From the NCBI GenBank assembly GCA_020344435.1, contig CP070826.1, positions 144,459-153,989 of the forward strand: 9,531 nt of DNA, in the 5' to 3' direction. Source of the stretch: Candidatus Bathyarchaeota archaeon. Its GTDB lineage: Archaea; Thermoproteota; Bathyarchaeia; Bathyarchaeales; Bathyarchaeaceae. A program made the translations under genes and the position numbers. Below are positions 1-6,451 of the stretch, piece by piece (within the stretch, counting starts at the first letter, position 1; the number at the start of each line of letters is the position of its first letter). The notes under the pieces are model-generated. The model made no database searches. It was not told where the DNA came from and saw nothing but the letters and a program-made list of their open reading frames with translations.

Positions 1-1107
1 GCCATTCTTGCGATTCTGCTGCTATATTATCTGGGGATTGACATGAACATTCTCTATGCCACTCTGGCTGGATTGATTGTTGGGATCGTTCTTGGTCTCA
101 CATCAGATTATTTCACGTCTATAGATAGACCGCCTGCGAGAAAGACTGCTGAATCGTCAAAGACAGGAGTTGCGATAAACATCTTGACTGGGTTCTCCTA
201 TGGCTCAATAAGTATAGTGCCCCCCCTCTTCGGCATAGCAATCGCAACGATAGTTGCTTATCAACTGGCAGGAATATACGGCGTCACCATGTCCGCCGTT
301 GGAATCATGGCTACTGCCGGTATGATCGTGTCTGCAGATGCGTATGGGCCCATCGTTGATAATGCCAAGGGCGTAGCTGAACAATCGGGGCTCGGAGAAG
401 AAGTTATCGCCAGAGCCGACAGACTGGATGCTGCAGGCAACACTGCAAAGGCAATAACGAAAGGCTTTGCGGTATCTTCAGCGGGTTTGACTGTTATTGC
501 TTTGTTGGTTGCTTATGCTGAGATAGTTGGGCTTGAAGTGGTTGATTTCATGGATCCATTCGTTATGGCAGGCACCATCATCGGAGTCTCTATTCCGCCT
601 TTTCTATCCGCTCTGATGATTTTGGGGGTGGGCAAGAATGCCTTTAGGATGATTGAAGAAGTCAGGAGGCAATTCAGGGAGATCCCAGGCTTGATGGAAG
701 GAAAGGCAAAACCAGATTATGCCCGGTGTGTTGATATCGCGACAAAGGGTGCCTTGCGGGAGCTTATTCTCCCAAGCGTCTTAACTATTGTGTCTCCTTT
801 GGCTGTCGGGTTCATACTCGGTAAGGATGCGTTAGGTGGATTTCTGGCAGGTAGCATACTATCTGGGATGGTCTTCGCCTTTCTGATGTCTAATGCGGGA
901 GGTCTATGGGATAATGCTAAGAAATACATAGAAGATGGCAACCTTGGCGGAAAGGGATCTGAGGCTCATAAGGCTGCGGTCGCCGGGGACACAGTCGGCG
1001 ACCCCTTCAAAGACACTGCCGGTCCATCCATTAACACGTTGTTAGTGGTTATGTCTTTGACTGCATCGCTGTTCGCCGAACTCATTGTATTATATGCTTT
1101 AATATGA
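1..1107 (+). CDS. hppA: Membrane-bound ion-translocating pyrophosphatase, C-terminal part (5' end outside window)
   Basis: This integral membrane enzyme hydrolyses pyrophosphate and uses the energy to pump protons (or Na+ in some subtypes) across the cytoplasmic membrane. The reading frame is open from base 1 and already encodes a hydrophobic helix before the Met at 43, so that Met is internal and the gene starts upstream. About 368 residues are visible; full-length members have roughly 650-770. Numbering from the Met at 43, conserved family blocks are visible: YGPIVDNAKG near 101-110, AAGNTAKAITKGFA at 130-143, SNAGGLWDNAKK at 283-294 and GDTVGDPFKD at 315-324, followed by the last membrane helix. 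The Lys at residue 136 in GNTAKA, with Thr three residues later, is the signature of K+-independent enzymes, which pump protons (family knowledge). The gene ends with TGA and faces the CorA-like gene tail to tail. No frameshift is seen. Confidence 0.96.
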   Translation, partial: AILAILLLYYLGIDMNILYATLAGLIVGIVLGLTSDYFTSIDRPPARKTAESSKTGVAINILTGFSYGSISIVPPLFGIAIATIVAYQLAGIYGVTMSAVGIMATAGMIVSADAYGPIVDNAKGVAEQSGLGEEVIARADRLDAAGNTAKAITKGFAVSSAGLTVIALLVAYAEIVGLEVVDFMDPFVMAGTIIGVSIPPFLSALMILGVGKNAFRMIEEVRRQFREIPGLMEGKAKPDYARCVDIATKGALRELILPSVLTIVSPLAVGFILGKDALGGFLAGSILSGMVFAFLMSNAGGLWDNAKKYIEDGNLGGKGSEAHKAAVAGDTVGDPFKDTAGPSINTLLVVMSLTASLFAELIVLYALI

Positions 1108-1160
1108 TAATTTCCCGAGCTGCTATGCTTGCGAGAGCTGCGATATTGAATATTCGTTCC

Positions 1161-1188
1161 GGCTGAATGCTTCTTCTCTGATTCAGCC
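1161..1188. terminator. Inverted repeat between convergent hppA and corA-like genes
   Basis: GGCTGAAT (1161-1168) and ATTCAGCC (1181-1188) form a perfect 8-bp stem with a 12-base loop in the 75-base convergent gap. The right arm contains the TGA stop of the minus-strand CorA-like gene. A role in ending transcripts from both sides is inferred from position. There is no long T-run beside the stem, so a classical intrinsic terminator is not proven. Confidence 0.35.
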
Positions 1189-2064
1189 TGTCAATATTCC
1201 ATATAAGTCAATCTCTAAGAGTATCACAATAACGTTCACTATTAGAGTTATTAGTGTGAGGAAGATCAACGTCTTCTCAACTCTATGTATCATGCCTAAG
1301 TCTTGAAGCCTGAGAATACTATCCAAAGCGGCATCATTAGAACTGATGAAGGATAGCTCTCTTGAAATGTTGCTCATTGCATGGCTCAGAGTCTGCTCAT
1401 CCATTTCGGAAGGCTCGACAACAGGCACCACTCCCTCCTCTATACTACTCATCAACTCTCTCTGAGTCCACAAGATCCTTTCAAGACTGGTAACTTCCCG
1501 TTTCAGAGCAAAAACCGTCTTGCTAATCTGCTTATCCCCTGGGTTTGCAAGGGCATTCTCCTCTATTTCATCAGTACGAGCCCTTAACGCCATTACCACT
1601 TCAAGGTTTTCATTGCTCACCTCATGAAACAATCTGTTGATTATGAACGATGAAGCATTACCCTGAGCGCAGACTTTCTTGATGCAATCCCTGAAAGTAT
1701 CCAATGCACGTTTTACTGCATTAGAGGAATATCTACTTCTCACCGTTACAACAGTCTTCTTTTTCGCGAATACGTAGATGGGATAAGTTTCGAGGTTTTT
1801 CTTGAAGATGACTAGTGGAATGGAGATTAGAATATGATCATTGACTTTCTTGTATGGTGAAAAGATCCGCCTCTTCTTAATAGAGTCTGTGACTTTAGGG
1901 TCTTTCACCAATTCTGCGATTGTCTCAAGTTCCTCGTCATCTGGCTCCATGCAGTCTATCCAAAGCCAATTGATTTTCTTGTCAAGTCTCTGCAATTCAC
2001 TCAAAGAATCAGCATCACTTGCCTGCAGCTTATTCGATTTTGTAAGCATATACTTCCATATCAT
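1183..2064 (-). CDS. CorA-like divalent-cation transporter homologue, truncated after the first membrane helix and lacking GMN
   Basis: CorA proteins are pentameric Mg2+/Co2+ channels with a cytoplasmic funnel, two C-terminal membrane helices and a GMN selectivity loop between them. This 293-residue protein has the funnel: an alpha/beta N-terminal part with WLWIDCMEPDDEEL at 33-46, then long helices including FALKREVTSLERIL at 185-198 and a stretch leading into a hydrophobic helix at about 264-286. The chain then reads DLYGILTG and stops. The Tyr-Gly where YGMN would begin is followed by Ile-Leu, and there is no second membrane helix; typical members run about 30 residues longer. Only about 75 bases separate the stop from hppA, and they hold no displaced second helix. 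The ATG at 2064 was chosen because the family fold begins there and a TATA box lies about 50 bases upstream. The family assignment is secure. Transport activity is doubtful; a regulatory or hetero-oligomeric role is possible. Confidence 0.85.
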   Translation of the reverse strand: MIWKYMLTKSNKLQASDADSLSELQRLDKKINWLWIDCMEPDDEELETIAELVKDPKVTDSIKKRRIFSPYKKVNDHILISIPLVIFKKNLETYPIYVFAKKKTVVTVRSRYSSNAVKRALDTFRDCIKKVCAQGNASSFIINRLFHEVSNENLEVVMALRARTDEIEENALANPGDKQISKTVFALKREVTSLERILWTQRELMSSIEEGVVPVVEPSEMDEQTLSHAMSNISRELSFISSNDAALDSILRLQDLGMIHRVEKTLIFLTLITLIVNVIVILLEIDLYGILTG

Positions 2065-2112
2065 CTTAGACCCACTTCACTGGAGACTGCAATTGATAGA
2101 AACCTCAGACTG

Positions 2113-2122
2113 CTTATAAAAT
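2113..2122 (-). promoter_or_regulatory. Probable TATA box of the corA-like gene
   Basis: Read on the minus strand the sequence is ATTTTATAAG, a good archaeal TATA element. It sits in the 97-base gap between the polymerase stop and the corA-like ATG. A start about 25 bases downstream, near 2090, would give a leader of roughly 25 bases. This suggests the gene can be transcribed independently of the polymerase upstream. Inferred from sequence only. Confidence 0.55.
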
Positions 2123-2161
2123 TGTTTTTTCCGCCATGCGTGCCCGCAAAGGCGAAGATTC

Positions 2162-4069
2162 TTACTTATTGCTAAGCCACTTGGAGAGTTTCATATCTCT
2201 TTTTGTTTCGAATTCTATGTTCATTGGACCAAATGTCTGATCCAAAGCAGTCTTCAAATTCCGAATGTAGTCTTCAACATTAATCTCTGACGGGCTCTTC
2301 ACATGTTCTACCGGTTTTACAGTGAAGCGCTTTCCCTCATACGTGAAGGGCTTCACCTTGATGAAGGAGACAGTGTCCCTTCTACCCACCTTCTTCCCTG
2401 AGTCAATCAGCTGAACCGCGCATTGATACGGCTGATGCAAGGCCTCCTCCATGGCCTTCTCTCCTGGATCAAACCACAACTTAACCGAATACACTAAATC
2501 TTCAAGTGCGACTTTCCTCTGTCTCAGGATGTTCACCGCATTCTCGACCACGGCAACTATCCTTTTCTTTGCTGATTTGTAATCCACTCTGTTCTTCACA
2601 TGGCTCAGTTCCCTAATACAGTTCTGAAAAGTCTTCATGAAAAACCTCGGCGAGTTTGACTTGATCACTGTCAGTCCTTTGATGTCGGCTGTGCCATTCT
2701 CTAGGATGCCGAAATACGCCTTCTTCGCCTCAGATAATACGCATAGGGAATACTGTTTCTCAACTGCCAAGTCAAGCCGCAGCTTCTCCTTCACGGTTCT
2801 AATCAGCCACTCCACTTTTTCCTTTGGAGCATCATCAAGGAATATCGAGTCGGTGTCACCATAGATTGGGTGCAACCCGTTTTCGTCAGCCAGATTCCAC
2901 GTTGTCTGAAGTGCGTACCTACCGTAGCCAGTTATAGACTCCGCCAACGGCGTGGATGCGAGTCCATGGATTCTGACCGTGACACCGTAGCTTGAAACCG
3001 TTATCAACTTCAGCAGGTTGGTCAGAATTTCAGCTAGAAACCTCTCCTCTTCTGATATGGAAGGGTCTTTCAGGAGGGGTTTAAACCAGTGAATCCTCAG
3101 GTCTTTCAGTGCTCCGACCAAGACTGCGTAGAAGCCTCTCCTTCTGGTGCAAACGTGATGACCCACTTCTGGAACCGCATTGGTCTCACACTCATCATGC
3201 TCGCAGTCAACCGTTTCGTAGGAGAGATTGTAGTTGTCGATGCAGCTTGGGTATAGGCTTTCAAAGTCGGTCACTGCTGTGTTGAAGTAGGTCCCGCTCT
3301 TGGGGGTGATTGTTAAGGCTCCAGGAACTGCCGGCTTCAGTTCACTTCCTCTTCTCAGCTCTTTTGATGTGGGAATAAGAATGTCATTTCTTCGCAGGTG
3401 CGTGTAGATTATCGATTTTATCCATTTGCTCACGTGCTTGTTGGAATAGGCTTCAGAAAGAGGTAGGTTGGCTATTCTCGCAGTCATAAAGGTCAGGTAG
3501 TACTCTTCAAGGTCAATCTTCCTGTTGATGCCAAGCTTTTCTGGTTTAAACTCTGGTACTGGTTGATAGCATAAGTTGAAAAATCCTTCAAGAAGACCAT
3601 ATTTCAGCGGGTCATTCTCCTCTATCGCAGCAAATCTCCTCCGAAACTCATTCTTCCTCTCTACTGGCACACCAGAAACTGCTATGAAGTGCTTCTCTTT
3701 TGGCAGATATTGCGAGCCAAAGACCATGTTGTGGTCATAGACGTATCCGTGGCTAAACTCTATCTCACTCTCCCAAGCAGTCTCAAATATTCTGCTGAAT
3801 TTCCGAACGTTTTTTGGGTTCTTGATCTCTATCTTTGCGAAGGTCTTAACGTCATTGCTGAATAGGTCACGCTTTCTGATCTTTGAAACCTGCCCTAAGA
3901 TCCTGTCAACTGCGGTTTTGTCTTTTTCACTCAGAGGATAGGAGATCAAGAAGTACGGCTTGTACTCACTGTATTTGGCCTCCTTGATCTCTTCGGATGA
4001 TGCATCATAGAATCTGAGTTTGACCGAGTCATCCTCGACTTGGGCATCTATCAGGTACCAAGCTTCCAT
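2162..4069 (-). CDS. Family-B DNA polymerase lacking the proofreading exonuclease (PolB2/Dpo2-like)
   Basis: This is a DNA-dependent DNA polymerase of family B, 635 residues long, against about 780-900 for replicative archaeal PolB enzymes. The palm motifs are visible: motif A DFESLYPS at 268-275 with the first catalytic Asp268; motif B around K354 to G362, where SSYG keeps Ser, Tyr and Gly but Val358 stands where Asn is usual; motif C YGDTDS at 403-408 with Asp405 and Asp407; and KKAYFG at 449-454. A Cys/His cluster (Cys289, His291, Cys294, His304/305, Cys307) after motif A may bind zinc. The region between the N-terminal domain and motif A is only about 155 residues and shows no DxE (Exo I), NxxFD or YxxxD motif, so proofreading should be absent. 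Catalytic Asp residues are kept, so synthesis is plausible. Known relatives of this layout are the crenarchaeal PolB2/Dpo2 proteins, linked to damage tolerance; membership of that clade is inference. The ATG at 4069 follows a purine-rich AGAGAAGAG. Confidence 0.9.
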   Translation of the reverse strand: MEAWYLIDAQVEDDSVKLRFYDASSEEIKEAKYSEYKPYFLISYPLSEKDKTAVDRILGQVSKIRKRDLFSNDVKTFAKIEIKNPKNVRKFSRIFETAWESEIEFSHGYVYDHNMVFGSQYLPKEKHFIAVSGVPVERKNEFRRRFAAIEENDPLKYGLLEGFFNLCYQPVPEFKPEKLGINRKIDLEEYYLTFMTARIANLPLSEAYSNKHVSKWIKSIIYTHLRRNDILIPTSKELRRGSELKPAVPGALTITPKSGTYFNTAVTDFESLYPSCIDNYNLSYETVDCEHDECETNAVPEVGHHVCTRRRGFYAVLVGALKDLRIHWFKPLLKDPSISEEERFLAEILTNLLKLITVSSYGVTVRIHGLASTPLAESITGYGRYALQTTWNLADENGLHPIYGDTDSIFLDDAPKEKVEWLIRTVKEKLRLDLAVEKQYSLCVLSEAKKAYFGILENGTADIKGLTVIKSNSPRFFMKTFQNCIRELSHVKNRVDYKSAKKRIVAVVENAVNILRQRKVALEDLVYSVKLWFDPGEKAMEEALHQPYQCAVQLIDSGKKVGRRDTVSFIKVKPFTYEGKRFTVKPVEHVKSPSEINVEDYIRNLKTALDQTFGPMNIEFETKRDMKLSKWLSNK

Positions 4070-4155
4070 CTCTTCTCTAACCGCAGAAGGCTCTTTGGTC
4101 TAAGTGAATCAGCTTCCGTAAATAATTGTTTCCAATGCTCCACCTTAGGGGGTCT

Positions 4156-4180
4156 TCGCTTCAAGAAAGAACTGAAGCGA
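4156..4180. promoter_or_regulatory. Perfect 8-bp inverted repeat upstream of the polymerase gene
   Basis: TCGCTTCA (4156-4163) and TGAAGCGA (4173-4180) are exact reverse complements with a 9-base spacer. The element lies about 87 bases before the polymerase ATG and about 40 bases after the LipS1 stop, both on the minus strand. It sits just downstream of the candidate TATA box at 4199-4207, where a transcript would begin. It may be an operator for the polymerase or a hairpin at the end of the lipS1 message; the sequence cannot separate these. Confidence 0.4.
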
Positions 4181-4198
4181 TGTCTCCGATAGCATACG

Positions 4199-4207
4199 CT
4201 TATATGT
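4199..4207 (-). promoter_or_regulatory. Candidate TATA box for the DNA polymerase gene
   Basis: On the minus strand this reads ACATATAAG, close to the archaeal TATA consensus, within the 147-base gap between the LipS1 stop and the polymerase ATG. It would place transcription start near 4175, inside the inverted repeat. A second A/T-rich element (AATTATTTA on the minus strand, near 4120-4128) is an alternative that would give a shorter leader. Confidence 0.4.
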
Positions 4208-4216
4208 AAATGCAGT

Positions 4217-5227
4217 TCACGCATCTAGCGCAGAAATCTGCTCTTTTATCTCAGCGATTTCTTCTGACTGAGGGTGTCGGGGGTAGTTATAGATGGGTCC
4301 ACCGGGGCGTTCGTTGTAGTAGGGTCTATTGCAGCCGGGACAGCCCGATGTTAAGAATGGCTTTCCTGTTCTTACCGTTTGCTCTAGATGCTTAATGGGG
4401 ATGCCGAAGTCCTTGATCGCTCCTTCTTTGCTGAAATACATCTCTTCGCATCGTGTCCTTCGATCTGTTATTAGAGAATGAGCGATCTGAATAGTCCTGT
4501 AATGGCTAATTGATGGTCGAGCTCGAGTCTCCAAAGTGGTTCCGCGGATTGGCGTGAAGGCAAATAACCCTGGATACACTCCCAGATCAACACACCACTG
4601 GATTGCTCTGACAGCCTCCTCTTCCGTCTCTCCCAGCCCTACGATAAGATGAGTGCTGACAGAACCTTTGCCAAAGATGTGCACCGCCTCTTTCAACGAC
4701 CTTCGCTGTTCCTCCCACACGTATGGTCCACCGGCAAGTCGCCCCTTGACTTTGTTGAACAATTCCTCGGTGGTGGCGTCGAGAGGAACGCAGATTCTTT
4801 CCACTCCCACCTCAGCGAGCTTTCTAATCTCCTCTCGATTCATAGGTTGGCAGGAGATTGAGATCGGCACATTCACGCGAGAGAGAACCTCTCTCACAAT
4901 ATTCTCAACGTCTTCGAAGACGGTTGGGTAATTCAACGCTTGAATGCAGACCCTTTCTACTGCACCCTTTTTCACAGCATGCTGGATTCGTGAAACCACT
5001 CGCTCAGTCGGGAAGACGGGCCAAGTCACCCTGGAAAGCATGTCTGCCCTTCCTCTGCTCTTCCTTGCTTGCGGGCAGAAGCCACAGTTTGCCGAGCACT
5101 TGCTTGATAGGAATGTGAGTAGATATATCGTCGTTGGCTCAGCGTCCAGTGCAGCCTTCGTCAGCCCAAGCACTACGGCTGAACCTAACGAAGCACGAAT
5201 CTTCTCAGGCAACCCTCTCGTATGCAT
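4217..5227 (-). CDS. lipS1: Radical SAM enzyme, LipS1-type subunit of archaeal lipoyl synthase (biotin-synthase-like)
   Basis: LipS1 works with LipS2 to insert two sulfur atoms into octanoyl groups on carrier proteins, forming the lipoyl cofactor; the pair was characterised in Thermococcus kodakarensis. The 336-residue protein has the radical SAM motif CSANCGFC (Cys44, Cys48, Cys51) that binds the SAM-cleaving [4Fe-4S] cluster, a partial TIM barrel with LIVGLGETEEEA near 194-205, and a conserved tail TSGCPGCNRPYYNERPGG at 293-310. Cys296 and Cys299 in that tail are candidates for binding a second cluster, but the ligands cannot be proven by reading. The start is ATG at 5227, preceded on the minus strand by GAGGCGGG. 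The gene diverges from lipS2, which strongly supports the paired assignment. Automatic annotation would probably say 'biotin synthase' or 'radical SAM protein'; there is no other biotin gene nearby. The LipS1/LipS2 identity is from recalled family features and gene pairing. Confidence 0.75.
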   Translation of the reverse strand: MHTRGLPEKIRASLGSAVVLGLTKAALDAEPTTIYLLTFLSSKCSANCGFCPQARKSRGRADMLSRVTWPVFPTERVVSRIQHAVKKGAVERVCIQALNYPTVFEDVENIVREVLSRVNVPISISCQPMNREEIRKLAEVGVERICVPLDATTEELFNKVKGRLAGGPYVWEEQRRSLKEAVHIFGKGSVSTHLIVGLGETEEEAVRAIQWCVDLGVYPGLFAFTPIRGTTLETRARPSISHYRTIQIAHSLITDRRTRCEEMYFSKEGAIKDFGIPIKHLEQTVRTGKPFLTSGCPGCNRPYYNERPGGPIYNYPRHPQSEEIAEIKEQISALDA

Positions 5228-5235
5228 CGTCCCGC

Positions 5236-5273
5236 CTCAGCGAGTCTAGAACCTATAGAATTAAATCGCTGAG
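5236..5273. promoter_or_regulatory. Inverted repeat in the shared lipS1/lipS2 promoter region
   Basis: CTCAGCGA (5236-5243) and TCGCTGAG (5266-5273) are perfect 8-bp inverted copies separated by 22 bases, so their centres are 30 bp apart, about three helical turns. The pair encloses an A/T-rich element, ATTTAATT on the minus strand (5259-5266), which would suit a TATA box for lipS1; it also overlaps the lipS1 leader. The region lies between the two divergent radical SAM genes. A common regulator of both genes is inferred from geometry. Confidence 0.4.
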
Positions 5274-5306
5274 ACTTAACACTTATCCATCTGCTATCTG
5301 TGCTTG

Positions 5307-5320
5307 ATTATAATCTGGGG
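5307..5320 (+). promoter_or_regulatory. A/T element and ribosome-binding site before lipS2
   Basis: ATTATAAT (5307-5314) is followed by TGGGG (5316-5320), with the TTG start at 5330. The G-run is nine bases before the TTG and is a modest ribosome-binding site that supports this non-ATG start. The A/T element is too close to the TTG for a normal leader. The real TATA may be the A/T-rich CTTAACACTTAT around 5275-5286, which would leave a leader of about 20 bases. Confidence 0.35.
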
Positions 5321-5329
5321 CAGTAAAGT

Positions 5330-6358
5330 TTGAAGCGCTTGGAAGATGCCTACGAGAGACTGCTGCACGCAGATAACAGAGAACTCAGAGCAGCAATGAC
5401 TAATGCTCGAGAGATCAGCCGGAGAAACTTTGGTGAACAGATCAGATTCTTCGCCCCAAGTTTCGCTTATTACAGGAACAGATACTTCAATTCATCTCCA
5501 ACAAGCTTTCCAACAATCTCGGTGACGGGCTCCTCCTGCGCCCTAGAATGCAAGCACTGCGGCGGAAAGGTGCTGGAAACCATGGTGTCCGCTACCACTC
5601 CTGAAGAGCTGGTTGCTACCTGCGAAGAATTCAAGAGCAAAGGCAGTATTGGCTGTCTGATAAGCGGCGGATGCTTGCCAGACGGATCTGTGCCACTGGA
5701 CAGGTTCACCGAAGCCATCACCGAAATCAAACATCGCCTTGGATTGGCGGTTCTGGTGCATACAGGCATAATTCGCCGCTCCACCGCAGAAAGATTGAAG
5801 AAGGCCGGAGTCGACGCTGCCCTAATCGACATAATCGGCTCAGATAAGACCGTACAGGAAATCTATCAGTTGGACGCTTCAGTTGATGATTACGACAGTT
5901 CTCTGAAAGCTTTGCACGAATCCGGGATTCCAATCGTGCCTCACGTGCTTGTGGGGCTTCATTATGGTAAGCTAGATGGTGAACTGCAAGCGCTAAGCAT
6001 GATCTCAAAGTATTCTCCATCCGCGGTTATCATAATCGCGTTCACGCCAGTACCGGGTACTCCTATGGAGAAAGTGCCCCCGCCTGCACCAACGGAGATT
6101 GTGAAGGTCTTGACGACGGCTAGACTAATGCTCCCTAAGACTCCAGTAGCTCTAGGTTGTATGAGACCAAAGGGTGAGCATAGAATCGAGACTGATCTGT
6201 TGGCGGTAAAAGCCGGGGTCAATGCAATCGCCTTTCCATCAGAGGAGGCGATCCAACTTGCAGAATCCATGGGCTTGCAGATCACCTTTTCACCTCTTTG
6301 CTGCTCACAGATCTTCCTCGAGCTTCAACCGGGGTTCGAAAGCCCATCAGCGGTCTGA
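5330..6358 (+). CDS. lipS2: Radical SAM enzyme, LipS2-type subunit of archaeal lipoyl synthase
   Basis: This is the partner of LipS1 in the two-protein lipoyl synthase of archaea and some bacteria, acting on octanoyl-lysine of carrier proteins. The 342-residue protein carries ISVTGSSCALECKHC with Cys70, Cys74 and Cys77 as the radical SAM cluster ligands. A SAM-contacting ISGGC follows at 111-115, then barrel strands such as VPHVLVGL near 203-210 and AFTPVPGTPM near 237-246. Additional cysteines (Cys109, Cys115, Cys277, Cys324, Cys325) are available for a second cluster. The start is TTG at 5330, just after an in-frame TAA at 5324-5326, so the gene cannot begin further upstream. The next in-frame ATG is at 5396 and would remove 22 residues of what looks like a family N-terminal helix. 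The gene is followed after 93 bases by the M20 amidohydrolase on the same strand. The LipS2 assignment rests on homology recall and divergent pairing with LipS1. Confidence 0.75.
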   Translation: MKRLEDAYERLLHADNRELRAAMTNAREISRRNFGEQIRFFAPSFAYYRNRYFNSSPTSFPTISVTGSSCALECKHCGGKVLETMVSATTPEELVATCEEFKSKGSIGCLISGGCLPDGSVPLDRFTEAITEIKHRLGLAVLVHTGIIRRSTAERLKKAGVDAALIDIIGSDKTVQEIYQLDASVDDYDSSLKALHESGIPIVPHVLVGLHYGKLDGELQALSMISKYSPSAVIIIAFTPVPGTPMEKVPPPAPTEIVKVLTTARLMLPKTPVALGCMRPKGEHRIETDLLAVKAGVNAIAFPSEEAIQLAESMGLQITFSPLCCSQIFLELQPGFESPSAV

Positions 6359-6406
6359 TGAAACCACGTTTGAAACCTTCACATTCATCTCCTCGATACA
6401 GCAAAC

Positions 6407-6414
6407 GTTTAATC
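6407..6414 (+). promoter_or_regulatory. Candidate TATA box for the M20 amidohydrolase
   Basis: GTTTAATC lies 38-45 bases upstream of the ATG at 6452, a spacing that would give a short leader containing GGGTG (6441-6445) as ribosome-binding site. It is the only reasonable A/T element in the 93-base gap after lipS2. Cotranscription with lipS2 is not excluded. Confidence 0.35.
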
Positions 6415-6451
6415 CTTCTGCTTTGGAATTAGGCTATTCTGGGTGTTGACC

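Noticed and set aside
4944..5249. Plus-strand frame of about 100 residues antisense to lipS1
   Set aside because: It has no recognisable family features and is explained as a shadow of the conserved radical SAM gene.
6355..6362. TGATGA resembling the C box of a C/D guide RNA at the end of lipS2
   Set aside because: It is formed by the lipS2 stop codon plus the next bases, the first box base is C rather than a purine, and no suitably placed D box (CTGA) or closing stem was found.
6443..6451. GTG start three codons upstream of the M20 ATG
   Set aside because: The GTG overlaps the likely ribosome-binding GGGTG, while the ATG at 6452 is correctly spaced from it.
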